Shown here: positions 45,159 to 53,412 of the stretch, one piece after another
Layout: every line of letters begins with the position of its first letter
Position numbering within the stretch: position 1 is the first letter of the stretch
Assembly (NCBI GenBank): GCA_016219875.1
Contig: JACRJZ010000146.1
Coordinates: forward strand, 1 to 64,000
Length of the DNA: 64,000 bases
Direction: 5' to 3'
Source: Verrucomicrobiota bacterium
GTDB taxonomy: Bacteria > Verrucomicrobiota > Verrucomicrobiia > Limisphaerales > JACRJZ01
Notes under the pieces: model-generated
Databases searched by the model: none
What the model was told of the DNA's origin: nothing
The model's input: the letters and a program-made list of their open reading frames with translations, nothing else
Translations under genes and position numbers: made by a program

Positions 45159-46532
45159 TCACTTAGTGTTGGGCACGGTCATGTAGAGGGTGAAATTCAC
45201 ATCGGTCCAATCCAGTTCGGCGCTCTTCCAGCGGATGGCGGCGGCTTTCTCCAGTTGCACTTGCTGCCACATGCGGGCGCTGACGGAATGGCCAAGGCGG
45301 AAGTAGTGCAGGTCGCTGGCCGCGGGCAGTTCGAGCGGGGGATGCCGCTCTTCCTTCAACTCGATGCCGCGGATCGCGCGATCCGCCAGACTCACTGGCA
45401 TGAGCTTGAACCGATCCGGGTCTTCCACGTAACCGGCGAGCGCCTGCGGATCGATCTTCGTTTTGATGGCCAGGAAATATGCCGTCGGCCGGGAAAAATG
45501 TTCGTCCGTGAGCGCGGCGACCGGCTTACCGTCCACGTCCTTGAACGGAACCTTGATGAAGCTGGGTGCCACCGCGCCGCGCAAGAAGCCGCGGATGCGG
45601 TCGCACAGTTCGCGGAAGCACAGATACGGACTCTCGTGGTTGTAGTCCGGCGCATCGAAGACATCGCGGTCGGGTTGAAGCGCACTCAACTCGCCAAGGA
45701 GATCACGCAGTTCCAAGTACCACTCCAACGGCGTGACGCCCGGAGCGTTGACCAGCGTGGGCAAACGGCCGCTGAAGCGGTTCAACGAGCGCAGCCGCAA
45801 CATCTGCTCGATTTGCAGGCCGCGAATCTGTTCCAGGTTGAACCCGCCGCGGGTCATCTGCACGACCAGTTCCTTGCGGCTGGCCTCGACCTGTGCGGAT
45901 AGGTCGCGGACCATCTCGCGCAGCACGGGCGATCCGCTGATGAGCAGCAACGGTGGCACGAACTCGGTGTCTTCGCGCGGCAGGCCGACTTCTTCGCCGG
46001 CGGCGCGCACGATGCGCAACAGCGGCAGCACCTCCATGTCCGACGGGTCCTCCTGCTCGAACATGAGCCGGGCGTTGAGTTTGCGGACCTGGATGGGCTT
46101 GGGGTTTTCACCGTTGTTCTCGTCCGGGTATTCGACTTCGCCCACGCGGTAAAGCAGCTTCACGCGCGGATCCACGGGCTGGCCGAGCGGGAACGTGTTG
46201 GCGCGGTTCGGCTGCCAGAGCGGCACCCCCAGCCCGATGCCGAACGTGCCTGCGCCCTTCGAGAACGCCTGGCGGATGTCCAGCGTGGGCAGGTCGGCGT
46301 TCTCCGGGTAGTTCACTTCCAATCCGCTGGGCATGACCACGCGCAAGCGGTCGAAGCGGATGCGCATGTTCTCCAGTTCGTCGCGCGAGAGCTTGGCCTC
46401 GACGACGCCCCAAGGGTAGGGCCAGCCAAGCTGGCGCTCGGCGCGGAGTTGTTCGGCGGCGCTGTGCTGGGCGCGCTGCAAATGGTGCGGCTGAAGGAAT
46501 AGGCCCTCAGCCCAATGGATGTGGAGTGACAT
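45159..46532 (-). CDS. tssK: Type VI secretion baseplate protein TssK
   Basis: A 457-residue protein that starts with the family hallmark MSLHIHWAEGLFLQPHHLQR, then LRAERQLGWPYPWGVV. Further conserved blocks are FDRLRVVMPSGLEVNYPEN and PPLLLISGSPVLREMV, and FSRPTAYFLAIKTKIDP near the C-terminal end. TssK connects the T6SS baseplate to the membrane complex. The ATG at 46532 is chosen because the longer frame upstream adds 42 residues without family features. It is 8 bp after the upstream unknown gene. Confidence 0.92.
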   Translation of the reverse strand: MSLHIHWAEGLFLQPHHLQRAQHSAAEQLRAERQLGWPYPWGVVEAKLSRDELENMRIRFDRLRVVMPSGLEVNYPENADLPTLDIRQAFSKGAGTFGIGLGVPLWQPNRANTFPLGQPVDPRVKLLYRVGEVEYPDENNGENPKPIQVRKLNARLMFEQEDPSDMEVLPLLRIVRAAGEEVGLPREDTEFVPPLLLISGSPVLREMVRDLSAQVEASRKELVVQMTRGGFNLEQIRGLQIEQMLRLRSLNRFSGRLPTLVNAPGVTPLEWYLELRDLLGELSALQPDRDVFDAPDYNHESPYLCFRELCDRIRGFLRGAVAPSFIKVPFKDVDGKPVAALTDEHFSRPTAYFLAIKTKIDPQALAGYVEDPDRFKLMPVSLADRAIRGIELKEERHPPLELPAASDLHYFRLGHSVSARMWQQVQLEKAAAIRWKSAELDWTDVNFTLYMTVPNTK

Positions 46533-46540
46533 AGTCGGGT

Positions 46541-47458
46541 TTATCTGCCGATGCCTTTCAACAATTCTTCCGCCGCCTTGACGAATTCCGTCTGGACCTG
46601 GCTCTCGATCATCTGCTCGGTGGAATACTCGCGGTACAGCTCCTTGTACTTGCGCCAACTGGTGGCTTCGAGACTCTCCCAGGCCTTCTTCTCGATGCGG
46701 GCGGCATTCTCAATGGACTCCGGCGAAAGGTTCGTGCTCTGCCGGCGGGAGAAGTTGGCGCTGCCGCGGCCGAGCGCCCCCAGCAACGCGGCGATGAGCC
46801 GGCGCGTGCGCTCCAGCGGCTGGCGGATTTGCTCGGTGGACACTTCCGGATCGTTGGCCAAGTACGGCCCGGCCAGTTTGCCGAACTCCGCTTCTTTTCG
46901 GTAAATGGACTTGGCGTTGAACTGCCGCCACAAGGTCCACGCCAGTTGGTCCAGCGCGAGGAACACGCCGCTCAGCGCCACCAGCATCTTGTGCGCGCGG
47001 TCGGCGCTGACGGGCTTCGGCGTAGCCAAGCCGAAAAACTTCCAGAACTCGGGCGTGGCCTCGGCGGAGGCGCCGGCCGATTCCTTGGGAGCGAGGCCGG
47101 CCTGCTGCAGACGCCGGGCCAAGGCCGCTTTCTCTTCCTCCGTCAGCAACGCGGCGGAATCGATCAGCCGGTTGAGGATTTCCTCCGGCGTCTCCGGCGG
47201 GGCGGGCGCACCGGGTTCAGCCACGACCGCCGCTCTCGGCGCGGACCCGCCGCCCCAGGCCGGGAAGAAATCGCCGAGCGCGCGCAGGTGCCCGTCGCGC
47301 CGGCTGGGGGCCACGGCTTTGAGGGAGCGCTCGAGTTCCTCGCTGAGGTAGTTCTGGCGCAGAGAGGCTTCGTCGTCGGCGAAGTTCGCCTGGATCAAAC
47401 GCAGGCGGGCCGCCACTCCGTTGGCCCACAAGGCTTCTTCGGTCAGATGCGATTCCAT
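46541..47458 (-). CDS. Unknown T6SS-linked protein
   Basis: A 305-residue cytoplasmic protein, the first gene of the leftward T6SS block and 8 bp before tssK. I do not recognise a family. An N-terminal helical part (about 1-65) is followed by an Ala/Pro-rich linker with a TEEEKAALARRLQQAG helix. A C-terminal helical domain (about 135-305) includes MLVALSGVFLALDQLAWTLW, and IEKKAWESLEATSWRKYKEL. The end loosely recalls the C-terminal part of TagH/ImpI T6SS proteins, but no FHA domain is present. Its place suggests a regulator or scaffold of the system. Confidence 0.55.
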   Translation of the reverse strand: MESHLTEEALWANGVAARLRLIQANFADDEASLRQNYLSEELERSLKAVAPSRRDGHLRALGDFFPAWGGGSAPRAAVVAEPGAPAPPETPEEILNRLIDSAALLTEEEKAALARRLQQAGLAPKESAGASAEATPEFWKFFGLATPKPVSADRAHKMLVALSGVFLALDQLAWTLWRQFNAKSIYRKEAEFGKLAGPYLANDPEVSTEQIRQPLERTRRLIAALLGALGRGSANFSRRQSTNLSPESIENAARIEKKAWESLEATSWRKYKELYREYSTEQMIESQVQTEFVKAAEELLKGIGR

Positions 47459-47627
47459 GGTGCGCAGTCATGCTCCGGCACAGGCGCCACTGCCGGGGAT
47501 TCCAGTCCGGGTCTGATTGTGGCGCCTGCTGACAATCGGAGGCTCAATGCGCGAGAACATCTAGCGCAGGAGCGAACGCGGGTAAAGCGAAAAGGTCGAA
47601 CGTGAGAGGCAATTTCAGAACCTCGTG

Positions 47628-47713
47628 GCAGCCGACGTGAGGAGGCTCACTCTTCAAATCTGAAATCTGAAATCTGAAATCAAGACAGAGCCTCCTCACG
47701 TCGTCGGCTGCTA
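47628..47713. repeat. Hairpin repeat family member with heptamer loop, in an intergenic region
   Basis: The gap 47459-47910 contains a stem-loop. The left arm is GCAGCCGACGTGAGGAGGCTC (47628-47648; 20 of its 21 bases pair with the right arm). The right arm, GAGCCTCCTCACGTCG..., at 47688-47713 has a 3-bp duplication. The loop includes three and a half AAATCTG heptamers (47656-47681). Related copies lie at 50321-50380 and 60442-60500. Other features of the gap are a small GGCGCC palindrome pair near 47480-47525 and GCGGCGCAGCGCCGC at 47803-47817. The promoter of the regulator gene must also be here. Confidence 0.75.
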
Positions 47714-47910
47714 CGGTTTTGAAATCGCTTCGTGAAAACTGAGATTGTCAGATGGGCGCGGTTATGAGACGTTGGCCGGCGTTCCCGCGGAACGGTCCTG
47801 AGCGGCGCAGCGCCGCTGGGGAGTGAACCGGCACGGGCGGCCCGTCTAACTGGAAAGTTCAGAAGTGGCGCCGCGCCGTTCGCGAGTGTGGTGCGACAGG
47901 AAATGCGTTT

Positions 47911-48675
47911 ATGCCAAAGGCCCAATCCAAACCGGCCAAGAAAACTTCGCCGCCCGGCAAACTCCGAGTTTTCATCGCCGATGACCACCCCCTGATGCGG
48001 CTGGCCCTCCGAACCGTCATCAACCAGCAGCCGGATTTGGCGGTCTGCGGCGAGGCCGACACCGCGCATGGCGCCATCCAGGGCATCGAACGACAGCGGC
48101 CCGACGTGGCTTTGGTGGACTTGAGCCTGAAGGACGGCGACGGCCTGGACTTGCTCAAGGACCTCCGCATCCGCTGCCCCGACACCAAGAGCCTGGTTCT
48201 GTCCATGCACGATGAAGCGTTCTATGCCGAGCGGGTCCTGCGTGCGGGCGCCCTGGGCTTCGTCTCCAAAAATGAAGCCTCGCAACGGGTCGTGGAAGGC
48301 ATTCGGCAAGTCGCCGGAGGCAAGTTGTTTCTCAGTGAGAAATCGAAGGCGCGGCTCATCACCAAGACGCTGCCGAACTCTCAACGCCGGGAACATCTTT
48401 CGCCGGACAGCTTGTCGGATCGGGAAATCGAAGTGCTGGATTACGTGGGCCGGGGCTTTGCTTCCGGGGAAATCGCCGAGGCGCTCGGACTGAGCGTCAA
48501 GACGGTCGAGACGCACCGCGGACACATCAAGGAGAAACTGGGGCTGCGGGACGCACCGCAACTGGTCAAATACGCCTTCCACTGGGTCCAAAGCCGGCGG
48601 AAGCCGGAGCCGAAGCCAGTTTTGGAAGCCTCCTCTGGCAGCGGACGGAAACGTTCGCCACATCGGCCCCGATGA
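47911..48675 (+). CDS. NarL/FixJ-type response regulator
   Basis: A 254-residue two-component response regulator. Residues about 18-135 are a receiver with acidic pair DD24-25 and phospho-acceptor Asp70 (DVALVDLSLKDGD). The C-terminal LuxR-type helix-turn-helix (about 170-230) reads LSDREIEVLDYVGRGFASGE, then IAEALGLSVKTVETHRGHI. It binds DNA when phosphorylated. No sensor kinase is adjacent. It lies beside but opposite in direction to the T6SS block, so it might regulate it; that is positional inference only. The tail (about 230-254) is basic and may be disordered. Confidence 0.85.
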   Translation: MPKAQSKPAKKTSPPGKLRVFIADDHPLMRLALRTVINQQPDLAVCGEADTAHGAIQGIERQRPDVALVDLSLKDGDGLDLLKDLRIRCPDTKSLVLSMHDEAFYAERVLRAGALGFVSKNEASQRVVEGIRQVAGGKLFLSEKSKARLITKTLPNSQRREHLSPDSLSDREIEVLDYVGRGFASGEIAEALGLSVKTVETHRGHIKEKLGLRDAPQLVKYAFHWVQSRRKPEPKPVLEASSGSGRKRSPHRPR

Positions 48676-48739
48676 TCGTACCGCGACGGGAAGCGTCCGA
48701 GCCGATTTCAAAACCCTGGAGCCGCCGACGCGAAGAGGC

Positions 48740-49447
48740 TCAGTCCAGGACCTGGATGCGGACGCTGCGCCAGCAAATCTTGGTGCCGATCTTGGTTTCG
48801 TCCTTGCCGATGCCGTGGACTTGGAGAGCGATGAGGCCCTTGGGAGTAACGGCATCCTTCAGGTCTGCAGCGGGCACGCCGTTGACCCAGGTTCGGATGG
48901 AGTCGCCCTTGCACTCGATGCGGTATTTGTTCCAGGCGTCCTTCTTGAAAGCCTTCTGGGCTTCGGGCTTGCCTTTGAGATCGAAGAGCCAGCCGCGGCG
49001 GCCTTCGTCGTAGATGCCGCCGCTGTAAGCCCGCGGGCTGGGGTCGATCTCGACTTGGTAGCCATGCACGCGGTCGGCGGGGACTTTGAGCGGGGTGCCT
49101 TTGGCGTCCTTGACGGGCTGGCCGTTGGCGTCGGTGCAAGGGGTGGGCTGGTCGAAGCATTGGCTCCGAATCTGGATGCCGGAGTTGAGCTTGGAGTCCA
49201 CCTTGAATTCGATTTCCAAGATGAAGTTGGCGTAGTCCTTCTCCGTACAGAGGAAACTGTTGCCCGTGTTGGGGACGGAGGTGCCGACGATGCAGCCGTC
49301 TTCCACCGTGTATTTGGCTTTGCCGCCGTGCTGGACCCAGCCCTTGAGGGTCTTGCCGTCGAAGAGGTCCTGCCAGTCGGCGGCGCAGGTAGTGGTGGCC
49401 AAGCCCGCCAGCAGGCCGGCCGTCAGAAGTATGCTGTTACGTTTCAT
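48740..49447 (-). CDS. Secreted DUF1080 (3-keto-disaccharide hydrolase-like) protein
   Basis: A 235-residue exported protein (signal peptide about 1-22, ending TTCA-A). The rest is a single DUF1080 domain: WQDLFDGKTLKGWVQHGGK, ILEIEFKVDSKLNSGIQIRS, YEVEID-like YQVEIDPSPRAYSGGIYDE and NGVPAADLKD. Recent work on DUF1080 relates it to hydrolysis of 3-keto-disaccharides, and the fold is a concanavalin-like beta sandwich. It is one of many such domains found in Verrucomicrobia and Planctomycetes. It is convergent with the response-regulator gene. Confidence 0.8.
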   Translation of the reverse strand: MKRNSILLTAGLLAGLATTTCAADWQDLFDGKTLKGWVQHGGKAKYTVEDGCIVGTSVPNTGNSFLCTEKDYANFILEIEFKVDSKLNSGIQIRSQCFDQPTPCTDANGQPVKDAKGTPLKVPADRVHGYQVEIDPSPRAYSGGIYDEGRRGWLFDLKGKPEAQKAFKKDAWNKYRIECKGDSIRTWVNGVPAADLKDAVTPKGLIALQVHGIGKDETKIGTKICWRSVRIQVLD

Positions 49448-49536
49448 GTTTGTGTTCAGTGTGACCGTGATTAACGCAGGAAGAGACGGGGACGGCGCAG
49501 GTTTTGTTCAGGAAAGGCAAAAGGCAGGAGTCCAGA

Positions 49537-49638
49537 GTCCAAGGTCCAAAGTCCAAGGTCCAAAGTCAGCGGGGCAAAAAGGCGTGGAGAGGCTTGAGCG
49601 CGTGGTGACATGAAACTTTGAACTTTGAACTTTGAACT
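49537..49638. repeat. Heptamer tandem runs upstream of plsY
   Basis: Two 7-bp runs lie in the gap before plsY: GTCCAAG/GTCCAAA alternating four times at 49537-49564, and TGAAACT then TTGAACT three times at 49611-49638. They look like short-tandem-repeat filler, as seen in intergenic DNA of related phyla. The second run ends about 29 bp before the plsY start, so it may influence the promoter spacing. Confidence 0.65.
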
Positions 49639-49666
49639 GGCCCGCGCCCCTCCGTAGAGTCGCGGC

Positions 49667-50419
49667 GTGGAAGTCATCGGTTACATCGTGACGGTCTTCG
49701 CGGCGTATCTGCTGGGATCAGTTCCGACGGGGTTCCTGGCCGGGAAGGCCAGGGGCCTCGACATCCGCACGGTCGGCAGCGGCAACATCGGGGCCACGAA
49801 TGTATTTCGCACGCTGGGCAAGGCGGCGGGCGCGGCGGTGTTGTTGGTCGATGCCGCCAAAGGATTCTTCGCTTGCTGGCTCGTGGTGCGGATCGCTTTC
49901 GGCGTCTTCGGCGGCGGCAACTCTCGCGTAACCTTGGAGGCGTTGCGCGTCGTAGCCGGCGTCGCGGCGATCCTCGGCCACAACTACACCTGTTGGCTCG
50001 GCTTCAAAGGCGGCAAAGGCGTGGCGACGACGGCGGGCGTGCTGCTGGCGCTGTTTCCGCTGGCCTTTGCCATCGGGCTAGGCGTGTGGCTGGCAGTGTT
50101 CGCGCTGGGGCGCATCGTGTCGCTGGCGTCGATCGCGGCGGCGGTGGCGTTGCCGGTGGCGGTGTGGGTTTCGGGAGGAAGCGGGACGCTGATCGCGGTG
50201 GCGGGGGCACTGGGTGCGTTGGCGATCTTCAAACACAAGGCCAACATCCAGCGGTTGCTCAACGGGACGGAGCATCGCTTTGGCAGAAAGAAGACCGAGG
50301 AGGCGAGTTCAGAAGCCGGTCGTAGCCGAGGTGACGCAGCTCAAACTTCAAGGGAGTCAGAGCCTCCTCACGTCGGCTGCTACGGAAAGAGAACCAACGC
50401 GGAGGAAACACGGAAATGA
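49667..50419 (+). CDS. plsY: Glycerol-3-phosphate acyltransferase PlsY, with a repeat-derived C-terminal tail
   Basis: A 250-residue membrane acyltransferase starting at GTG. PlsY markers are present: YLLGSVPTGFLAGKARGLDIR, VGSGNIGATNVFRTLGK (the acyl-phosphate/G3P motif), and LGHNYTCWLGFKGGKGVATT. About five to six membrane segments are evident. It transfers an acyl group from acyl phosphate to glycerol-3-phosphate, the first step of phospholipid synthesis. The normal protein ends near residue 215; the last about 35 residues (SEAGRSRGDAAQTSRESEPP) are translated hairpin repeat. Its stop overlaps gpsA (ATGA), so the two are coupled. Confidence 0.9.
   Translation: MEVIGYIVTVFAAYLLGSVPTGFLAGKARGLDIRTVGSGNIGATNVFRTLGKAAGAAVLLVDAAKGFFACWLVVRIAFGVFGGGNSRVTLEALRVVAGVAAILGHNYTCWLGFKGGKGVATTAGVLLALFPLAFAIGLGVWLAVFALGRIVSLASIAAAVALPVAVWVSGGSGTLIAVAGALGALAIFKHKANIQRLLNGTEHRFGRKKTEEASSEAGRSRGDAAQTSRESEPPHVGCYGKRTNAEETRK
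50321..50380. repeat. Hairpin repeat family member inside plsY 3' end
   Basis: The right arm (GAGCCTCCTCACGTCGGCTGC, 50360-50380) and the loop (CTCAAACTTCAAGGGA) match the copy at 60442-60500. The left arm (50321-50342) has diverged from it. The copy lies within the plsY reading frame and supplies its unusual C-terminal tail, an example of a repeat that has been absorbed into a coding region. Confidence 0.7.
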
Positions 50420-51393
50420 ACGTGACGATCCTGGGGGCGGGGGCGTGGGGCGCGGCACTGGGAAAACTGCTGCGCAAAAACGGCCACGCCGTCACGCTGT
50501 GGGACATCGACGCGCGGACGCTCGGCGAACTGCGCGCCGGCCACAGCGAGCGGTACCTGCCGGGCGTGGCTTTGCCAACGGACTGGACGACCGAGCTGGA
50601 CTGGGACCGCGCCGTGGCAGGACGCGACTGCCTGGTGTTCGCGGTGCCGTCGCGCGTGTTCCGCGGGGTGGCGTCGCGGCTCGTGAAGCCGGCGCCGATT
50701 CTCGTCAGCGTGACCAAAGGCATCGAGTACGACACGGGCCTGACGATGTGCCGCATTCTCCAGGAAGCCGCGCCGGGCTGTGGCATCGCGGCGCTGTCAG
50801 GACCGTCGTTTGCGCTGGAAGTTGCGCGGGGGATTCCCACGGCCATTGTGTGCGCGAGCGAGAGCGATGCGGTGTCGCGGCAGGCGCAAGCGATGTTCCA
50901 CCGGCCCACGTTCCGCGTCTATCGCAGCACGGACACGCTCGGCGTGGAGTTGGGCGGCGCGCTCAAAAACATCATCGCCATCGGCGCGGGCGTGTGCGAC
51001 GGCTTGGGCTACGGCGACAACTCGAAGGCCGCGCTGGTGACGCGGGCCATCGCCGAGATGCGGCGCTTCGGCGTGGCGTGCGGGGCGCAGGCCGAGACGT
51101 TCGCCGGTCTGAGCGGACTGGGCGACCTGACAGTGACGTGCTTCTCCCGGCTCAGCCGCAACCGCGCGCTGGGCGAACGCCTGGGCCGCGGCGAAACGAT
51201 GGAGGCGATCTTCGCGTCCGCGCCAAAACTGGCGGAAGGCCATCCCACGGCGCGATCCGCGGTGCGGCTGGCGCGGCAACTCGCCGTCAGCACGCCGATC
51301 ATCGACGAAGTCCACGCCATGCTCTACGAGGGCAAGAACGTGCAGCAGGCGGTCCAGGATTTGTTGGGCCGGGCACTGAAGGCGGAGGATTGA
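50416..51393 (+). CDS. gpsA: NAD(P)-dependent glycerol-3-phosphate dehydrogenase
   Basis: A 325-residue enzyme with the N-terminal Rossmann motif MNVTILGAGAWGAALGKLL and the substrate-side blocks SVTKGIE, ALSGPSFALEVARGIPTA, VELGGALKNIIAIGAGVCDG, GLSGLGDLTVTCFS and LGRGETMEAI. It reduces dihydroxyacetone phosphate to sn-glycerol-3-phosphate. Overlap with plsY by 4 bp makes a two-gene unit that both makes and acylates glycerol-3-phosphate. Length and motifs are normal. Confidence 0.95.
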   Translation: MNVTILGAGAWGAALGKLLRKNGHAVTLWDIDARTLGELRAGHSERYLPGVALPTDWTTELDWDRAVAGRDCLVFAVPSRVFRGVASRLVKPAPILVSVTKGIEYDTGLTMCRILQEAAPGCGIAALSGPSFALEVARGIPTAIVCASESDAVSRQAQAMFHRPTFRVYRSTDTLGVELGGALKNIIAIGAGVCDGLGYGDNSKAALVTRAIAEMRRFGVACGAQAETFAGLSGLGDLTVTCFSRLSRNRALGERLGRGETMEAIFASAPKLAEGHPTARSAVRLARQLAVSTPIIDEVHAMLYEGKNVQQAVQDLLGRALKAED

Positions 51394-51693
51394 GGGGAAG
51401 GATGAAGAGTTGAAGAGGGAAGAGTTGAAGAGGGAAGGGTTGAAGAGGATTCATGGGATGGCTTCAGCCCGATGCCAGAGCCGCAGGACTCCTGATTCCT
51501 CGGCTGGGAGTTGAGGCCGCATGGAACGACGCTGATCCCAATTCGCCGGGTCTGGAACCCCGGCCTACAGCTCTCGCGCGACCTTGTAGGCCCGGTGCCC
51601 TCACCGGGCGGACCACGCTATTTCCACAGGATCAAGCGTCCTGAGCCTCTTCAACCCTTCACTCTTCACTCTTTCACCCCCCCCCCGCCAAAC
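51394..51693. repeat. Intergenic 15-bp tandem repeat with inverted partner
   Basis: Three 15-bp units (AGAGTTGAAGAGGGA twice and a variant AGGGTTGAAGAGGAT) run at 51406-51450. A 14-bp reverse complement (CCTCTTCAACCCTT) is at 51646-51659. Together they could form a long-range stem around the 200-bp interior, which holds a smaller GCCCGGTGCCCTCACCGGGC hairpin near 51590-51610. The region lies between convergent gpsA and thrH and should contain both terminators; I see no gene in it. Confidence 0.65.
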
Positions 51694-52296
51694 TCACAAC
51701 GCGGCTTTGATCAGGGCGAGCAAGTCCGCATAGCTCTCGACCGCTTGGAACTGGGGGAAGTCGCGCTTCACCTGGTCGGGTGCGCGAAAGAGGAGGCCCA
51801 CGTCGGCTTCGGCGAGCATGGCGGTGTCATTGTAGGAATCGCCGCCGGAGACGACGCGGTAGTTCAGGAGCTTGAGCGCCGCGACGGTTTTCTGCTTCTG
51901 CTCCGGGATGCGGATGGCGTAGTCGGTGATGCGGTCGTGTTCCACCACGAGGCGGTGGCAGAAGAGCGTGGGCCAGCCCAGTTGGCGGAGCAGCGGCTGG
52001 GCGAATTGCTCGAAGGTGTCGGAAAGAATGATGACCTGGGTGAAGGCGCGAAGCTCGTTCAGGAAGTCCAGCGCGCCGGGCAAGGGCCGAAGCGTGCCGA
52101 TGACTTCCTGGATGGCCGGGAGCGTGATGTGATGCCGGTCCAGAATGTCGAGCCGGTAGCGCATGAGCTTGTTGTAGTCCGGCTCGTCGCGTGTGGTGCG
52201 GCGGAGTTCGGCCAGGCCGGTCCTCTCGGCGACGGCGATCCAGATTTCCGGCGTCAGGACGCCTTCCATGTCGAGGGTGACGATCGATTGCTTCAT
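51694..52296 (-). CDS. thrH: Phosphoserine phosphatase/homoserine phosphotransferase ThrH
   Basis: A 200-residue HAD-superfamily protein. The nucleophile motif is D9-M-E-G-V in TLDMEGVLTPEIW; ThrH-type proteins carry Glu or Asp at this second site. ILSDTFEQF, RIPEQKQKTVAAL and VSGGDSYNDTAML, the HAD motifs II-IV region, follow. ThrH acts on phosphoserine and transfers phosphate to homoserine in a bypass of threonine synthesis. The ATG at 52296 is chosen; a GTG at 52302 would add two residues. It follows the DegT aminotransferase by 9 bp on the same strand. Confidence 0.85.
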   Translation of the reverse strand: MKQSIVTLDMEGVLTPEIWIAVAERTGLAELRRTTRDEPDYNKLMRYRLDILDRHHITLPAIQEVIGTLRPLPGALDFLNELRAFTQVIILSDTFEQFAQPLLRQLGWPTLFCHRLVVEHDRITDYAIRIPEQKQKTVAALKLLNYRVVSGGDSYNDTAMLAEADVGLLFRAPDQVKRDFPQFQAVESYADLLALIKAAL

Positions 52297-52305
52297 GGAC
52301 ACGGA

Positions 52306-53412
52306 TCAGGCCACGGCACGGCAGGCTTCTACGACACGCTGAATTTGCGCCTGGGTGAGTTCCGGAAACATCGGCAGCGAGACCAGGCGCGGCGCGAGGG
52401 CTTCGGTCACCGGGAAACTGCCCGGCTGGTAGCCGAGGTCGGCGAAGGCCGGTTGCAGGTGAACGGGGATCGGATAGTGGATGCCATGCGAAATGGTGGC
52501 GTCGTCGAGCGCGCCTTGCAGCTTCTTGCGGTCGTCGGTCTGCACGACGTAGAGGTGATAGACGTGCTTGGCGTACGGCGCGAGGGCGGGCAGGCCCAGG
52601 CGCAGACCCGCGAGCAAACGATCGTATTGGCCGGCGGCGTGGCGGCGGGCGTCGTTCCAGCTTTCCAGATGGCGGAGTTTGATGCGAAGGATGGCGGCTT
52701 GGATGGTGTCAAGGCGGCTGTTGAAGCCCTTGCAAGTGTGCTCGTATTTGACGCGCTGGCCGTAGTTGCGCAGGAGCCAGACTTTCTCCGCCAGATCGCT
52801 CCGTGCCGTGGTGATCGCGCCACCATCGCCGTAGGCGCCGAGGTTCTTGCCGGGATAAAAGCTGAACGCAGCGATGTCGCCGATGGAGCCGCAGCGGCGA
52901 CCTTTGTATTCCGCGCCGTGGGCCTGGCAGGCGTCTTCCACGACGAACAGCTTGTGCTGGTTGGCCAAGTCGAGGATTGGGTCCATGTCCGCTGGTTGGC
53001 CGTAGAGATGCACCGGCATGAGGGCCTTGGTGCGCGGCGTGATGGCGCGGGCCGTGGCCACGGGATCAAGGGTGTAGTAGCGCGGATCGCAGTCCACCAG
53101 CACGGGCCTGGCCCCGGTTTCGTGAATGGCGATGATCGAGGCGATGAACGTGTGGGTCGGGGCGATGACTTCGTCTCCCGGTCCCACGCCACAAGCCAGG
53201 AGCGCGAGATGCAACGCTTCAGTGCCGTTGGCGACCGTGACGCAGTGAGGGACGCGGCAGAACGCGGCGAATTCTTGTTCCAGCAGTTTCACGTCCTCGC
53301 CGAGGACGAAGTCGCCGCGGGCGCAAATCCGCCCGATGGCGGCGTCGATCTCCGGCTTGAGGTTTTGGTATTGGGTCTGGAGATCGACAAAGTAGAGACG
53401 CGGGGTTGGCAT
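52306..53412 (-). CDS. DegT/DnrJ/EryC1/StrS-family aminotransferase
   Basis: A 368-residue PLP-dependent sugar aminotransferase. Family pattern: FVDLQTQYQNLKPEIDAAI, CVTVANGTEALHLALLACGV, PGDEVIAPTHTFIASIIAI, PVHLYGQPADMDPI, the EDACQAHGAEYKGRRCGS region, and FYPGKNLGAYGDGG, where the lysine binds PLP. These enzymes amidate keto-sugars for surface polysaccharides or antibiotics. No other sugar-biosynthesis gene is nearby. The ATG at 53412 (MPTPRLYF) is preferred to a GTG at 53418. Together with thrH it may form a two-gene transcript. Confidence 0.88.
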   Translation of the reverse strand: MPTPRLYFVDLQTQYQNLKPEIDAAIGRICARGDFVLGEDVKLLEQEFAAFCRVPHCVTVANGTEALHLALLACGVGPGDEVIAPTHTFIASIIAIHETGARPVLVDCDPRYYTLDPVATARAITPRTKALMPVHLYGQPADMDPILDLANQHKLFVVEDACQAHGAEYKGRRCGSIGDIAAFSFYPGKNLGAYGDGGAITTARSDLAEKVWLLRNYGQRVKYEHTCKGFNSRLDTIQAAILRIKLRHLESWNDARRHAAGQYDRLLAGLRLGLPALAPYAKHVYHLYVVQTDDRKKLQGALDDATISHGIHYPIPVHLQPAFADLGYQPGSFPVTEALAPRLVSLPMFPELTQAQIQRVVEACRAVA

